Assembly: GCF_013410665.1 (NCBI RefSeq) | Contig: NZ_JACCFM010000001.1 | Coordinates: forward strand, 3,596,001-3,660,000 | Length of the DNA: 64,000 bases | From: Leifsonia psychrotolerans | GTDB lineage: Bacteria > Actinomycetota > Actinomycetes > Actinomycetales > Microbacteriaceae | Direction: 5' to 3' | Shown: piece after piece, positions 16,643-27,562 of the stretch | Layout of the letters: each line of letters starts with the position of its first letter | How positions within the stretch are numbered: position 1 is the stretch's first letter | Notes under the pieces: model-generated | Seen by the model: only the letters and a program-made list of their open reading frames with translations | Told to the model about the DNA's origin: nothing | Databases searched by the model: none | Position numbers and translations under genes: made by a program

Positions 16643-18262
16643 GTGAGCATCATGAACCATCAGTTCTACTCTGAGGCCGCCCACCCCCTGACCGCGCAGG
16701 TTCGGCTCGCAGAGCTGGCATCCGCCTACCCCGAACTGCACCCGGTGATCGCCGACAACCCAGCGTGCTATCCCGGGTTGTTGGAATGGATGCGTTCGGT
16801 GGGCACTCTGCCGGATGTTGTGTCATTCGAAGCTGCAGCGGCGAGCGTTGAGCCGGCTGCCCCCACGCAGCCCGTCGCGCACGCGGGGGACCCGTTTGGT
16901 CAACCCGCGTGGCAGTCTGGTCAGCAGCCGGATCCGTTCGGCCGACCGGCCTCGCCCTACGGCCAGCCGGGAGCGACTGGTGGAGCCGTGCCCGGCACCG
17001 GCATCCGCCGCACGAAACCATGGATCATTGGCGGGGCAATCGCACTTGTCGTTCTGTTGGCAGGCGGCGGTGCGTGGGCATACGCCGGCATCTTCTCAAA
17101 ACTAGGCGGCGCTTCGAGCCCGCAGGCTGCAGTGTCGAAGCTCCTGAACGGTGCAGCCGAGCTCGACATGCTGAGCATCTACGGTTCGCTGTCGCCCGCT
17201 GAGGTCGGGTCGTTCAAAGCGGCCGTTGAGAAGCTCGGCACACTCGAGTCAGAGAACGAAGACGGCACCCAGATCGACTATCAGAAGACGCTCGAGCGCG
17301 CGATGAAGAGCATGTCGGTGTCGATGACTGACCTCGAATTCGACACCGAGGAGATCGCCGAGGGGATCGCCACAGTCGCGCTGACAGCCGGAGAGCTGCG
17401 GGTCGACGCCGATGCCGACGCGCTCCTCGACACGATGTTCGAGGCAGTTCGACCCCAACTCGTGGCTCAATACGAGTCGTTCGGCTACGACAGCGACGCG
17501 ATCGACCTCGAGCTCGAACGCACGCGCGCCAGCGCTGCCGACGACTTGACTGAGGTGCTCCCCTACTCGCTAACGGCGAAAGAGGTCAGCGACGAACTGG
17601 GACGTGACTTCACGCTCGTCACTGTGAACGAGGGTGGCTCGTGGTACGTGAGCCCACTGCTCAGTCTCGGTGAAATGGCCTTTCAACAGCGCGGAGACAA
17701 CGCGAAGCGTGGAAAGCTCGTTGCCGCTTCAGCGGTTGAAAACTATGCCACGCCTGAGGAGGCCGTCGGCGGGTTGGCGACGGCTGTGGCGAAGTTCGTA
17801 CAAACCGGCAGGTCGACGAGCCTTGCCGCAGCGCTTCCTCTGGCCGAACGCCGCTTTGTGAGCCTCTACGGCGAGACGTGGGGAGCCGGAATTAATGGTT
17901 CCACAACCGTCGACATCGGTGATGTCGACGTCTCCGCCGTCGAAAGCGGCGGTGTTGCTCGAATCGAGCTGGACAACCTCTCGGTGTACGGAAATAGCGG
18001 GAGCGGCCAGTGGCAGGTTGACCTGTCTGGCATCTGTGCGGTCGCTGACTTCGGATACAGCGACTCCCGAGGCTGCCTTGACGACATTCCTGTTCTTGAC
18101 AAGCTCGGGGCCTCCGACATACGCCTGATCGCCGTGAAAGAAGGCTCCGGATGGTTCGTGAGTCCGCTCCGCACAGCATCCGACATCGCAGCCATTGCCG
18201 CAGAGAACCTGGCGGGCATGAGCAAAGACGGCAGCCTGAACGATCTACTCGCCGGTAATTGA
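16643..18262 (+). CDS. Single-pass membrane protein with N-terminal variant Leu-rich-repeat-like domain
   Basis: A 539-residue protein. Residues 15-62 (LTAQVRLAELASAYPELHPV...YPGLLEWMRSVG) resemble the variant leucine-rich repeat domain common in actinobacterial envelope proteins. A Gln/Pro/Gly-rich linker (about 70-120) leads to one membrane helix at about 129-152. The outer part (about 160-535) appears to contain two related halves with repeated G-S-W-Y/F-V-S-P segments. By topology the Leu-rich domain is cytoplasmic and the large domain extracytoplasmic. GTG 16643 is preceded by GAGGAG. It follows the repeat protein by 38 bases and looks like part of the same operon. Function unknown; a sensor or scaffold linking the phospho-signalling proteins to the surface is possible. 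Confidence 0.75.
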   Translation: MSIMNHQFYSEAAHPLTAQVRLAELASAYPELHPVIADNPACYPGLLEWMRSVGTLPDVVSFEAAAASVEPAAPTQPVAHAGDPFGQPAWQSGQQPDPFGRPASPYGQPGATGGAVPGTGIRRTKPWIIGGAIALVVLLAGGGAWAYAGIFSKLGGASSPQAAVSKLLNGAAELDMLSIYGSLSPAEVGSFKAAVEKLGTLESENEDGTQIDYQKTLERAMKSMSVSMTDLEFDTEEIAEGIATVALTAGELRVDADADALLDTMFEAVRPQLVAQYESFGYDSDAIDLELERTRASAADDLTEVLPYSLTAKEVSDELGRDFTLVTVNEGGSWYVSPLLSLGEMAFQQRGDNAKRGKLVAASAVENYATPEEAVGGLATAVAKFVQTGRSTSLAAALPLAERRFVSLYGETWGAGINGSTTVDIGDVDVSAVESGGVARIELDNLSVYGNSGSGQWQVDLSGICAVADFGYSDSRGCLDDIPVLDKLGASDIRLIAVKEGSGWFVSPLRTASDIAAIAAENLAGMSKDGSLNDLLAGN

Positions 18263-18306
18263 CGCCGGAGCCGGCTGTCCCTTTTCTTCACCAGATTGGA
18301 ATCGAC

Positions 18307-20232
<1,926 letters not shown>

Positions 20233-20678
20233 CGCGGGTGCGGTTGCCCGCACGTATGCGCGGGTCAGGGTCTTAGTAATCAGGACCGTTCAACGCGCGG
20301 GCCCGGCAACCGAAAGGTAGGCGGGGCACGATGGTCGGAACCGTCGCGCGCACGGACCGTTGTGCTGACCCTCGGAGACGAAATTCGCTGCACCCGGGCG
20401 GTCGCATCGTGCGGGACTTCGGCCCCGCGACATCGACGCGCCTGAGGGGCTGAAAAGGGCTGTTTTGCCACTTTGTACCCCGCTCGAGGGGCGACTTTTG
20501 CGTGTCTGAAAAAGATGCCCCCCGGGTGAGGGTAGAGTCCCGTCGTTGTACGGCTTGCGGCCTGATTTCAAGGCGATAGCGTTGAAATGTCCCGAAAATA
20601 CAGGCCTCCGCTTACAAATCTGTTGGCCTGGCTTGCCCATCCTGGGAGAGACCCGTACCCGAGTCGGGGGAGAAAACT
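20233..20678 (+). other. Intergenic regulatory region before pilus operon 1
   Basis: 446 bases without a convincing gene. A small hairpin (20238-20253, 6-bp stem, TTGC loop, no T run) follows the upstream gene and is at best a weak terminator. The second half holds the C/G box at 20476 and a TAGAGT -10-like hexamer at 20533; TAGAGT also occurs downstream of the C/G block before pilin 1 (25688). A long leader (about 130 bases) would precede pilB. I see no c-di-GMP riboswitch. Confidence 0.6.
20476..20491 (+). promoter_or_regulatory. TACCCC-N6-GGGG box, pilus operon 1
   Basis: TACCCCGCTCGAGGGG. The next bases, CGAC, are also found after the box at 37823. It is preceded by GTTTTGCCACTTTG, which resembles GTTTTGGCAAATAA before the C/G block at 25650. 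Shared architecture upstream of several pilus genes suggests one regulator. Confidence 0.55.
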
Positions 20679-22346
20679 TTGGCCACACTGACCGACATTT
20701 TGATTCTGCACGGCTCGCTTCCGATCGAGCACGTTGACGCGTTGCGCGCGGGGGAATCTGACGAATCAGTCGTGCGCGCGCTCGTCGAGCAGAAGGTACT
20801 GACCGAGACCCAAGTCGCTCAGGCACGGGCCGTTCAAGCCAATCTGCCGTTCGTTGAGCTGCTGGACTACCCGGTTGACCCCGCCGCAGTCGGTCTGGTC
20901 GCGGCCACCATCTGCCGCAGGCACACAGTGCTGCCGATCGGCATCGACAATGGTCGGCTGCTGCTCGCGATGGTCGATGCGGGCAACGTCTTGGCCATCG
21001 ACGATGTGCGCGCAGCGGCATCCATGCCCGTCTACCCGATCGTGGCCGAGAGGTCCGACCTTCAGGCCGCGATCGGCCGCTATCTTCGAGCCGACAATGA
21101 GCTGAACAATCTCACGAACACGCTCGAAGAAGAGAGTGGACCGGCCGAAGCGGCAACCTTCGGCAACGCCGATACGACCGATGAAGACGCTCCCATCGTG
21201 CGCTTTGTGAATCTTCTGGTGAGTCAGGCGATTCAAGACAAGGCCTCCGATATCCACATCGAGCCCGGTGAAAACGATCTGCGCGTGCGCTACCGCATCG
21301 ACGGAGTCTTGCACGAGATGCAAAGCGCCCCGCGAAGCATCAAAAACGGCGTGATCTCTCGTCTGAAGATCATGAGTGACATCGACATTGCGGAGCGCCG
21401 TAAACCACAAGACGGGCGGATGTCGGTCAGTCACGGCGGCCGCAAGATTGACCTGCGTGTCGCCACCCTTCCCACGGTCTGGGGCGAAAAAGTTGTCATG
21501 CGAATTCTCGACAACACGAACACCAGCCTGAACGTGCGCGATCTCGCCATGTTGGATCACAACCTCGCCGCCTACCAAGCCTCCTACGTCAAGCCCTATG
21601 GCATGATCTTGGTCACGGGCCCGACTGGCTCGGGCAAGTCGACGACTCTCTATACGACCCTCGGCGCGGTCGCCCGGCCCGAGATCAATGTGATCACAGT
21701 CGAAGACCCGGTCGAGTACCGCATGGCCGGGATCAACCAGGTTCAGGTCAACACCAAGGCGGGCCTCACGTTCGCGAGCGCGTTGCGATCCATCCTCCGA
21801 AGCGACCCTGATGTCGTGCTGCTTGGTGAGATCCGCGACCACGAGACCGCCCAGATCGCCATCGAGGCGTCGCTCACCGGCCACCTCGTGCTGTCGACGT
21901 TGCACACCAACGATGCACCGAGCGCGATCACCCGCTTGACTGAAATGGACATTGAGCCATTTCTGGTGGGGTCCGCCCTCGACTGTGTGGTGGCGCAGCG
22001 TCTCGCTCGCCGACTCTGCGAACGGTGCAAAAAGCCGGCGGTCATCGACGATGACTATCTGACTCGTTTGGGATTCAGCTTCGCTCCCCACCGCGCCCCG
22101 CCAACGATCTACCAGCCGAATGGGTGCAGTAGCTGCTCCCAGACGGGATACCGCGGCCGGATCGCCATTCACGAGGTGATGACCGTCACCGAAGAGATCG
22201 AGCGTCTCGCCGTCGGACGGGCTTCGAGCACGGAGATCGGCCGCGTGGCGCGTGAGCAGGGCATGATCGGCCTGCGTGACGACGGCTGGGCCAAGGCCCA
22301 ACTGGGATTGACCTCAATCGAAGAGATTTTCCGGGTGGCGTCATAA
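20679..22346 (+). CDS. pilB: Type IV pilus extension ATPase PilB, copy 1
   Basis: A 555-residue GspE/PilB-type ATPase that powers pilus assembly at the inner face of the membrane. An N-terminal MshEN-like region (about 1-135) contains QANLPFVELLDYPVDP. The ATPase core has Walker A GPTGSGKSTTLY (about 313), an Asp box, Walker B LLGEIRDHETA (about 380) and the His box LSTLHTNDAPS. A zinc-binding pair CERCKK (about 447) and CSSCSQTGYRGR (about 482) is intact. The R-L-G of the c-di-GMP-binding MshEN consensus is not seen, so nucleotide control is doubtful. The TTG start at 20679 is supported by GGGGGAG upstream and by alignment with copy 2. First gene of the operon; pilT follows. Confidence 0.93.
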   Translation: MATLTDILILHGSLPIEHVDALRAGESDESVVRALVEQKVLTETQVAQARAVQANLPFVELLDYPVDPAAVGLVAATICRRHTVLPIGIDNGRLLLAMVDAGNVLAIDDVRAAASMPVYPIVAERSDLQAAIGRYLRADNELNNLTNTLEEESGPAEAATFGNADTTDEDAPIVRFVNLLVSQAIQDKASDIHIEPGENDLRVRYRIDGVLHEMQSAPRSIKNGVISRLKIMSDIDIAERRKPQDGRMSVSHGGRKIDLRVATLPTVWGEKVVMRILDNTNTSLNVRDLAMLDHNLAAYQASYVKPYGMILVTGPTGSGKSTTLYTTLGAVARPEINVITVEDPVEYRMAGINQVQVNTKAGLTFASALRSILRSDPDVVLLGEIRDHETAQIAIEASLTGHLVLSTLHTNDAPSAITRLTEMDIEPFLVGSALDCVVAQRLARRLCERCKKPAVIDDDYLTRLGFSFAPHRAPPTIYQPNGCSSCSQTGYRGRIAIHEVMTVTEEIERLAVGRASSTEIGRVAREQGMIGLRDDGWAKAQLGLTSIEEIFRVAS

Positions 22347-22375
22347 TGCCAACCACCGATGACCAGGGAGACACG

Positions 22376-24337
22376 ATGGACAAGCCGATACTGGAGATTC
22401 CTGTCATGACCGACGGGGCAGAACTCAACGGACGGATGCCGGGGCTCGAACGCAAGCCGGGTCTCACGTTGCCGGCGAGCCAGCCGGGACTGACGCTGCC
22501 GACAGCGCGCCCGGATGCGACCACGCCGCTATATCAGGAACAGCTGCAGCCGCCTGAGCGTGACGGCGCCACACCCCGCACTGCACCGCGCGTTCTGTCG
22601 GGCGTCGCTGCAGCCGAAGCCGCCTACCAGGCGGCCGTCGCGGCTGCGGATGCGGCTGAGACCCGTACGGCTCGCGCAACCGTCGAATCCGTTGCCCCCG
22701 CGGCCCCGCACGATCCCCCAACCCTCGCTCTGCCCGTGATGCGGATCGCCGATCCGGGTGCCGTCGTGCCGATCACGGTCGAGCCGGAACCTATTTCACC
22801 CATCATCTTCCCGCCGGTCGTTGTCGTGGAGCCTGTCGTGGCGCCTGTTGTGCAACCGCGCGTGCAGCTGCGCGTGGAGTCGCCTCTGGAGCCGCGCGTG
22901 GAACTGCACGCGGATGCAGTTGGAGCACCCGAGCCGCGACCAGCGGCGTTCGAGGTGGCCCCGATGGCCTTCCCGCCCGTGGCTGCTCCGGGTGCCGATC
23001 AGTTCGCTTCGCCGCGTCTGATTCCGACCATCGGCAGAAACGAAACACGCGCGGCGGCACGGGCCGAGGCGAAAGCAGCTGCGCTGGCCGAGGCCGAGGC
23101 CGAGGCCGCGGAACGCGAAGCGGTGCAGGGTGAGGCGCTGTCGCACGACGAGACCACGCCGCACGCGGAAGATCCGGGTGCGGCCAGACGTGCCGACCTC
23201 GACCTGATTGCGGCTCTCGAAGAAGTGATCGAGCGAAACGCCTCAGACCTGCATGTCACGGTCGGCGCTCCTCCGCGGATCCGTGTCGATGGGTCGCTGC
23301 AGACCATCGGCGGCGAAGCAGTCTGGACGAGCGACACTCTCACCCCCGCGCTGTACAGCCTGCTCAGCGACGAGCAGCGTGAACGGTTCGAGGCAGAGAA
23401 TGAGCTGGACTTCGCCTTTTCCACGGGGGGTGCGCGTTTCCGCGTCAACTATTACCTGCAACGCGGTTCGATCGGCGGTGTGTTCCGCCTGATTCCCGGC
23501 GAGATCCGGCCGCTGAGAGACCTCGGCATGCCCGATGCCGTCGCGCAGTTTGCCGGACTGCCGCGCGGACTCGTGCTGGTGACCGGGCCGACCGGCTCGG
23601 GGAAGTCCACGACATTGGCGGCATTGATTGACCTCGTCAATCGCACGCGGGCCGATCACATTGTCACGGTTGAAGACCCGATCGAGTTCTTGCATGAGCA
23701 CAAGATGGCGCTCGTGAATCAGCGTGAAGTCGGTCACGATACCCACAGTTTCGCGTCAGCGCTCAAGCATGTACTGCGGCAGGACCCGGACGTGATTCTC
23801 ATCGGCGAGCTCCGTGACCTCGAGACAATCTCGGTGGCGCTGACCGCAGCAGAGACTGGGCACCTGGTGTTCGCCACCTTGCACACGCAGGATGCACCGC
23901 AGACCATCGACCGCGTCATCGACGTGTTCCCGGCCCATCAGCAGGAGCAGGTACGGGCACAATTGGCGGCGGCATTGCAGGGGGTGGTCTGTCAGACGCT
24001 GGTCAAGAAGTCCGGTGGGCAAGGTCGCGTCGTCGCTTCCGAGGTGATGATGATGACCCCGGCCATCGCCAACCTCATCCGTGAAGGCAAGACCTTCCAA
24101 ATTTCGTCGATGATGCAGGCCGGACGGGATCTGGGCATGCACACCCTCGACCAGAGCCTCGCCGATCTGGTCAACCGCGGTCAGATCACGCGTCGTGCGG
24201 CCGAGGACAAGGCGCGTGACCCCGAAGGACTGAGCTCGCTGATCAACACGGCGGCGTCGCCCACCGAGGCTGCAGCCCGGGCGATGGCGGCCAGCGAAAT
24301 CGACTTCGGTGACTCGTTCTCGCAGGTGGTGCGCTGA
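22376..24337 (+). CDS. pilT: Type IV pilus retraction ATPase PilT, copy 1, with long N-terminal extension
   Basis: A 653-residue protein. The C-terminal ~370 residues are a standard PilT: N-domain starting IAALEEVIERNASDLHVTVG (about 275), Walker A GPTGSGKSTTLAA (about 403), Walker B LIGELRDLETIS, FATLHTQDAPQ and a VVCQTLV segment. PilT depolymerises the pilus. The first ~270 residues are an Ala/Pro/Val-rich low-complexity extension with a charged Ala-Glu stretch near 230-255, absent from ordinary ~350-residue PilT. ATG 22376 has AGGGAG upstream and matches the start of copy 2 (MDKPI); an earlier ATG at 22346 overlapping the pilB stop is less likely. Confidence 0.9.
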   Translation: MDKPILEIPVMTDGAELNGRMPGLERKPGLTLPASQPGLTLPTARPDATTPLYQEQLQPPERDGATPRTAPRVLSGVAAAEAAYQAAVAAADAAETRTARATVESVAPAAPHDPPTLALPVMRIADPGAVVPITVEPEPISPIIFPPVVVVEPVVAPVVQPRVQLRVESPLEPRVELHADAVGAPEPRPAAFEVAPMAFPPVAAPGADQFASPRLIPTIGRNETRAAARAEAKAAALAEAEAEAAEREAVQGEALSHDETTPHAEDPGAARRADLDLIAALEEVIERNASDLHVTVGAPPRIRVDGSLQTIGGEAVWTSDTLTPALYSLLSDEQRERFEAENELDFAFSTGGARFRVNYYLQRGSIGGVFRLIPGEIRPLRDLGMPDAVAQFAGLPRGLVLVTGPTGSGKSTTLAALIDLVNRTRADHIVTVEDPIEFLHEHKMALVNQREVGHDTHSFASALKHVLRQDPDVILIGELRDLETISVALTAAETGHLVFATLHTQDAPQTIDRVIDVFPAHQQEQVRAQLAAALQGVVCQTLVKKSGGQGRVVASEVMMMTPAIANLIREGKTFQISSMMQAGRDLGMHTLDQSLADLVNRGQITRRAAEDKARDPEGLSSLINTAASPTEAAARAMAASEIDFGDSFSQVVR

Positions 24338-25566
24338 TGGCTGTCGCGCAGGAATACGCGTACGCCGGCCGCAACTCGGCGGGAAAAGTTGTCAAGGGCA
24401 AACTGGAGGCATCCAACGAGGCCGCCGTCGCCGCGCGGCTCGCTGGCATGGGGCTGTCTCCGATTTCGATCACCGCCGAAGCTGAAGGCACCGGGCTGAA
24501 CCGGGAAATCAACATTCCCGGGTTCACGAAGGGCGTCGATCTGAAAGACCTCGCCATCATGAGCCGTCAGATGGCGACCATGATCGGCTCGGGCCTGTCG
24601 CTGCTGCGTACCCTGAACATTCTGGCCGACCAGACCACGAATACCGTGCTGGCCCGGATCCTCCGGCAGGTGCGTGACGACGTCGAGACCGGCACCTCGA
24701 TCTCGGATGCCCTGGCGCGGCATCCAGAGGAATTTCCGCCGATCATGATCAACATGGTGCGCGCGGGCGAAATCGGCGGGTTCCTTGACGGTGCCCTGGA
24801 ATCGATCGCGGCCAACTTCGAAAAGGAAGTGAAGCTGCGCGACACCATCAAATCGGCCTTGACCTATCCGGTGATCGTGCTGGTGATGTCGTTGGTGGCC
24901 GTGATGGTCATGCTGATCTTCATCGTGCCGATCTTCGAGAGCATGTTCGCCGGCCTGGGCAGTGAGCTTCCGCTGCCGACCCAGATGCTGGTGGTGGCCT
25001 CAGAATCTATGGCCTACGTGGTGCCGATTCTGCTGGTCGCGATCGTCGTCTTTGGCGTGTGGTGGAAAAAGAACAAGAACACTCTCGCGGTGCGCAAGGT
25101 CAAAGACCCGATCATGCTGAAGTTGCCGGTCTTCGGGCCGCTGCTGCAGAAGGTGGCGGTGGCACGCTTCGCCCGCAACTTCTCGAACATGATCGGCGCG
25201 GGTGTGCCCATTCTTCAGGCGCTGAAGATCGTGGGTGAGACCTCGGGCAATTGGGTGATCGAGAACGCCCTCGCGGAGGTGTCCGACTCTGTGCGTCAGG
25301 GCCAGTCGATCTCGAAGCCGTTGCTCGCCCAGCCGGCCTTCCCGCCGATGGTGACGCAGATGATTGCGGTGGGCGAGGATGCCGGTTCGCTCGAGCTCAT
25401 GCTCAACAAGATTGCCGACTTCTACGACGACGAGGTGCAGGCCGCTACCGAGCAGCTGACCGCCGCCATTGAGCCGCTGATGATCGCCTTCCTCGGCGTC
25501 GTCATCGGGGGGATGGTCATTGCGCTGTACTTGCCCATCTTCAGCATCTCGACTGTCGTGCAGTAG
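24337..25566 (+). CDS. pilC: Type IV pilus inner-membrane platform protein PilC, copy 1
   Basis: A 409-residue GspF-family protein. Two repeated cytoplasmic GspF domains begin with LKDLAIMSRQMATMIGSGLS (about 69) and VARFARNFSNMIGAGVPI (about 275), each with G-E-x-G/S signatures (RAGEIGGFLDGAL and AVGEDAGSLELML). Three membrane helices lie at about 180-205, 226-243 and 380-403. PilC is the platform on which PilB and PilT act. The ATG shares one base with the pilT stop (TGATG). Confidence 0.95.
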   Translation: MAVAQEYAYAGRNSAGKVVKGKLEASNEAAVAARLAGMGLSPISITAEAEGTGLNREINIPGFTKGVDLKDLAIMSRQMATMIGSGLSLLRTLNILADQTTNTVLARILRQVRDDVETGTSISDALARHPEEFPPIMINMVRAGEIGGFLDGALESIAANFEKEVKLRDTIKSALTYPVIVLVMSLVAVMVMLIFIVPIFESMFAGLGSELPLPTQMLVVASESMAYVVPILLVAIVVFGVWWKKNKNTLAVRKVKDPIMLKLPVFGPLLQKVAVARFARNFSNMIGAGVPILQALKIVGETSGNWVIENALAEVSDSVRQGQSISKPLLAQPAFPPMVTQMIAVGEDAGSLELMLNKIADFYDDEVQAATEQLTAAIEPLMIAFLGVVIGGMVIALYLPIFSISTVVQ

Positions 25567-25649
25567 ACGCAGCGGCGACGACGGATCACGCGAACGGGGG
25601 GCGCCTCACCGCGCTCTGCCGCTGATTCAGCGGGTTTTGGCAAATAATG

Positions 25650-25693
25650 CCCCCTAAATTCGGTCGCGCCGGGGCCGCTTCGCCTCATAGAGT
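25650..25693 (+). promoter_or_regulatory. Promoter region of major pilin 1 with degenerate C/G box
   Basis: GCCCCC-N7-GGTC at 25650-25664 is a degenerate version of the TACCCC...GGGG box. TAGAGT at 25688-25693 is a plausible -10 hexamer, about 33 bases from the box centre. The 186-base gap between pilC and the pilin supports a separate pilin promoter. Confidence 0.45.
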
Positions 25694-25752
25694 TTTTATA
25701 TCCCGATCGGCACCCGAACCGATTCCGCACCCTCCCAAGAATTGGACACACC

Positions 25753-26229
25753 GTGATCTCCCGAACGCTCATCGCACTGTCAGAACGCCGTCAGAACCTC
25801 GCCCCGAAGTCCGAGAACGAGAAGGGCTTCACCCTGATCGAACTCCTCGTTGTCGTCATCATCATCGGCATTCTTGCCGCTATCGCCATTCCGGTGTTCC
25901 TGAACCAGCGCCAGAGCGCTTGGCAGGCCTCGGTCGGCTCCGACCTGAAGAACGCGGCCATCGTCGTGGAGACCTACGGCACCACCAACAACGGTTCCTA
26001 CGCTCTCTTCCCCGGAGACAAGATCGCGGTGAAGAACGTAAAGGGCACCATGACCGGTGGCGTTGCCGGTGGTTCCGAGAACATCAAGGTCTCGGATGGA
26101 AATACCGTCACCGTGACGATCGTCGACAACACCAAGTACACAATTGTGGGCGTCAACAGCAACGTCGACGGTACCCAGACCTACGACAGCTCACTGGGTG
26201 GCCTGCAGAAATGGGTCGGTAAGAAGTAG
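25753..26229 (+). CDS. pilA: Type IV major prepilin, copy 1
   Basis: A 158-residue type IVa-like prepilin. A 25-residue charged leader ends at KG, with the cleavage site before FTLIELLVVVIIIGILA; Glu5 of the mature chain is present. The N-terminal hydrophobic helix is classic; the globular part is Gly/Thr/Val-rich and contains no Cys, so the usual C-terminal disulfide loop is absent. GTG 25753 is preceded by TTGGACACACC, much like the GGACAAACACA before the paralogous pilin start, which supports both choices. A hairpin follows immediately, so this gene is probably expressed above its neighbours. Confidence 0.93.
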   Translation: MISRTLIALSERRQNLAPKSENEKGFTLIELLVVVIIIGILAAIAIPVFLNQRQSAWQASVGSDLKNAAIVVETYGTTNNGSYALFPGDKIAVKNVKGTMTGGVAGGSENIKVSDGNTVTVTIVDNTKYTIVGVNSNVDGTQTYDSSLGGLQKWVGKK

Positions 26230-26249
26230 CACGACTCGAGCCCGCCCAT

Positions 26250-26277
26250 GCGGGGCGTTGCCTCGGCAACGTCCCGC
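26250..26277 (+). terminator. Hairpin after major pilin 1 (attenuator or partial terminator)
   Basis: A 13-bp stem (26250-26262 with 26265-26277, one G-U pair, a few bases of which must open for the loop), then AGTCCCGTCTTTT. The weak T run suggests partial termination or 3'-end protection of pilin mRNA. Copy 2 has a hairpin at the same place. Confidence 0.6.
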
Positions 26278-26319
26278 AGTCCCGTCTTTTCGCTCCGACA
26301 CCCGATAGGAGACGCTGTG

Positions 26320-26925
26320 ATGTTCAGACTGCCCAGTCAAGCGGCACGAGCCGACGACACCGGTATGACCCTGATCGAGGTTGTGATCGCCATCAGCCTC
26401 ATCGCCGTGATCGCGACAGCTGCGATCGGCCTGAGCATCACCGGCGAGACCAGTTCCAAGGCACAGCAGCGTCAAGAGGTCGCTGTGAGCGTCGCAAACG
26501 AAGCGATGGAACGCGTGATCGCTGAAAGTCCTGTGGCGTTGTACGACGGCCGTACCGAGGCCGCAGTGACGCAGTCGTGGAACGAGAACGGCGAGGCCAG
26601 CGGCATCGACGCGACATTCATGGCCTGGGACAGGAGCCCCTCGGCGAGCAAACCGTTGCTGCTCGCCCCCAAGACGACGGTGACCAGAAACGGCACGATC
26701 TACACCGTTTACACTCTCATCGGCACCTGCAAACGCACGGTCGGCAGCAACGACTTCTGTACGAAATCGATCGGTTCGCCGCCGACATTCTCCGAGATGA
26801 ACCGTGTCATGGTTGTCGTGAAATGGTCGGCCGGGGCACTCTGCGCCGGTCCCAAGCCGTGCAGCTACCAGGCGACGAGCTTGATTGACGCGAGCCCCGA
26901 CCTCGACTGGAACCTCAATGGTTAA
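26320..26925 (+). CDS. Minor pilin (PilV/PilI-like), operon 1
   Basis: A 201-residue prepilin-like protein with a 15-residue leader ending in G, cleaved before MTLIEVVIAISLIAVIATAA, with Glu5 present. The remainder is a small beta-rich domain with four Cys (CKRTVG, DFCTK, ALCAG, KPCSY) that may form disulfides. TAGGAG lies eight bases upstream of ATG 26320; a GTG three bases earlier is possible. It overlaps the next gene by eight bases. It probably primes pilus assembly with the other minor pilins. Confidence 0.82.
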   Translation: MFRLPSQAARADDTGMTLIEVVIAISLIAVIATAAIGLSITGETSSKAQQRQEVAVSVANEAMERVIAESPVALYDGRTEAAVTQSWNENGEASGIDATFMAWDRSPSASKPLLLAPKTTVTRNGTIYTVYTLIGTCKRTVGSNDFCTKSIGSPPTFSEMNRVMVVVKWSAGALCAGPKPCSYQATSLIDASPDLDWNLNG

Positions 26926-27562
26926 GGCCCGGGGTTCGAGCGAGAAGGCCCCCGATTCGGTCAGCGAGTTCGAGCGCGGGATGACGCTGATCGAGATGGT
27001 CGTCTCGATGACCATCTTTCTGATTTTCATTGCCCTGGTTCTCAGCACAACGGTGACGCTGGCTCAGAGCACCACGCGCACTCAACTCACCGCAGAGGCT
27101 TCTAATCAAGCGCTGTCGGTGTTCGGCGCATTTGATCGCCAGGTGCGGTACGCCGACGTCATTCTGCCCCCAACGAAGGGGGCCAGCGGCGCCTACTACG
27201 TCTCGTATCGCACGCCGCCCGGACTCACGAGTGGCGGCGGGGCAACCTGTACACAATGGCGCTATTCTCCAACGTCTGCGTTGCTGGAATCGCGAACCTG
27301 GACCGAAAAGCGCACGGGAGCGATGCCGCCCTACTCACTCAAGATGTCGCAGGTGATCCCTCGCGCGGGCGGGAAGTCCCCGTTCGAGCTCACGCCCATC
27401 GCCGAAGGCGGGCCAACGATGCAGTCGCTCACGGTCACCCTCAAGGCTGGAAATGACGACCTCAAGGCGGGGGCAGAGATGTCGACGACTTTCGTTGCAC
27501 GTAACAGTTCGTCGGATGCGCCGGATCTCGATTCCGCGTGTTCGGCCGGAGAAATCAAATGA
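26918..27562 (+). CDS. Minor pilin (PilW/PilJ-like), operon 1
   Basis: A 214-residue prepilin-like protein. The leader has about 21 residues ending ERG, then MTLIEMVVSMTIFLIFIALV with Glu5. The C-terminal part is a soluble domain with two Cys (GATCTQWRY and DSACSAG). ATG 26918 overlaps the previous gene; the TGA overlaps the next ATG, so translation is coupled. Confidence 0.82.
   Translation: MVKARGSSEKAPDSVSEFERGMTLIEMVVSMTIFLIFIALVLSTTVTLAQSTTRTQLTAEASNQALSVFGAFDRQVRYADVILPPTKGASGAYYVSYRTPPGLTSGGGATCTQWRYSPTSALLESRTWTEKRTGAMPPYSLKMSQVIPRAGGKSPFELTPIAEGGPTMQSLTVTLKAGNDDLKAGAEMSTTFVARNSSSDAPDLDSACSAGEIK

Noticed and set aside
20533..20678. c-di-GMP riboswitch in the pilB leader
   Set aside because: The leader is long enough, but I could not find the conserved core of the known GEMM classes or a terminator or anti-terminator pair. 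The same applies to 25567-25752 and 37704-37926.
20290..21021. Reverse-strand open frame across the region upstream of pilB
   Set aside because: It runs through the C/G box and promoter region and into pilB, with no motif or ribosome site.
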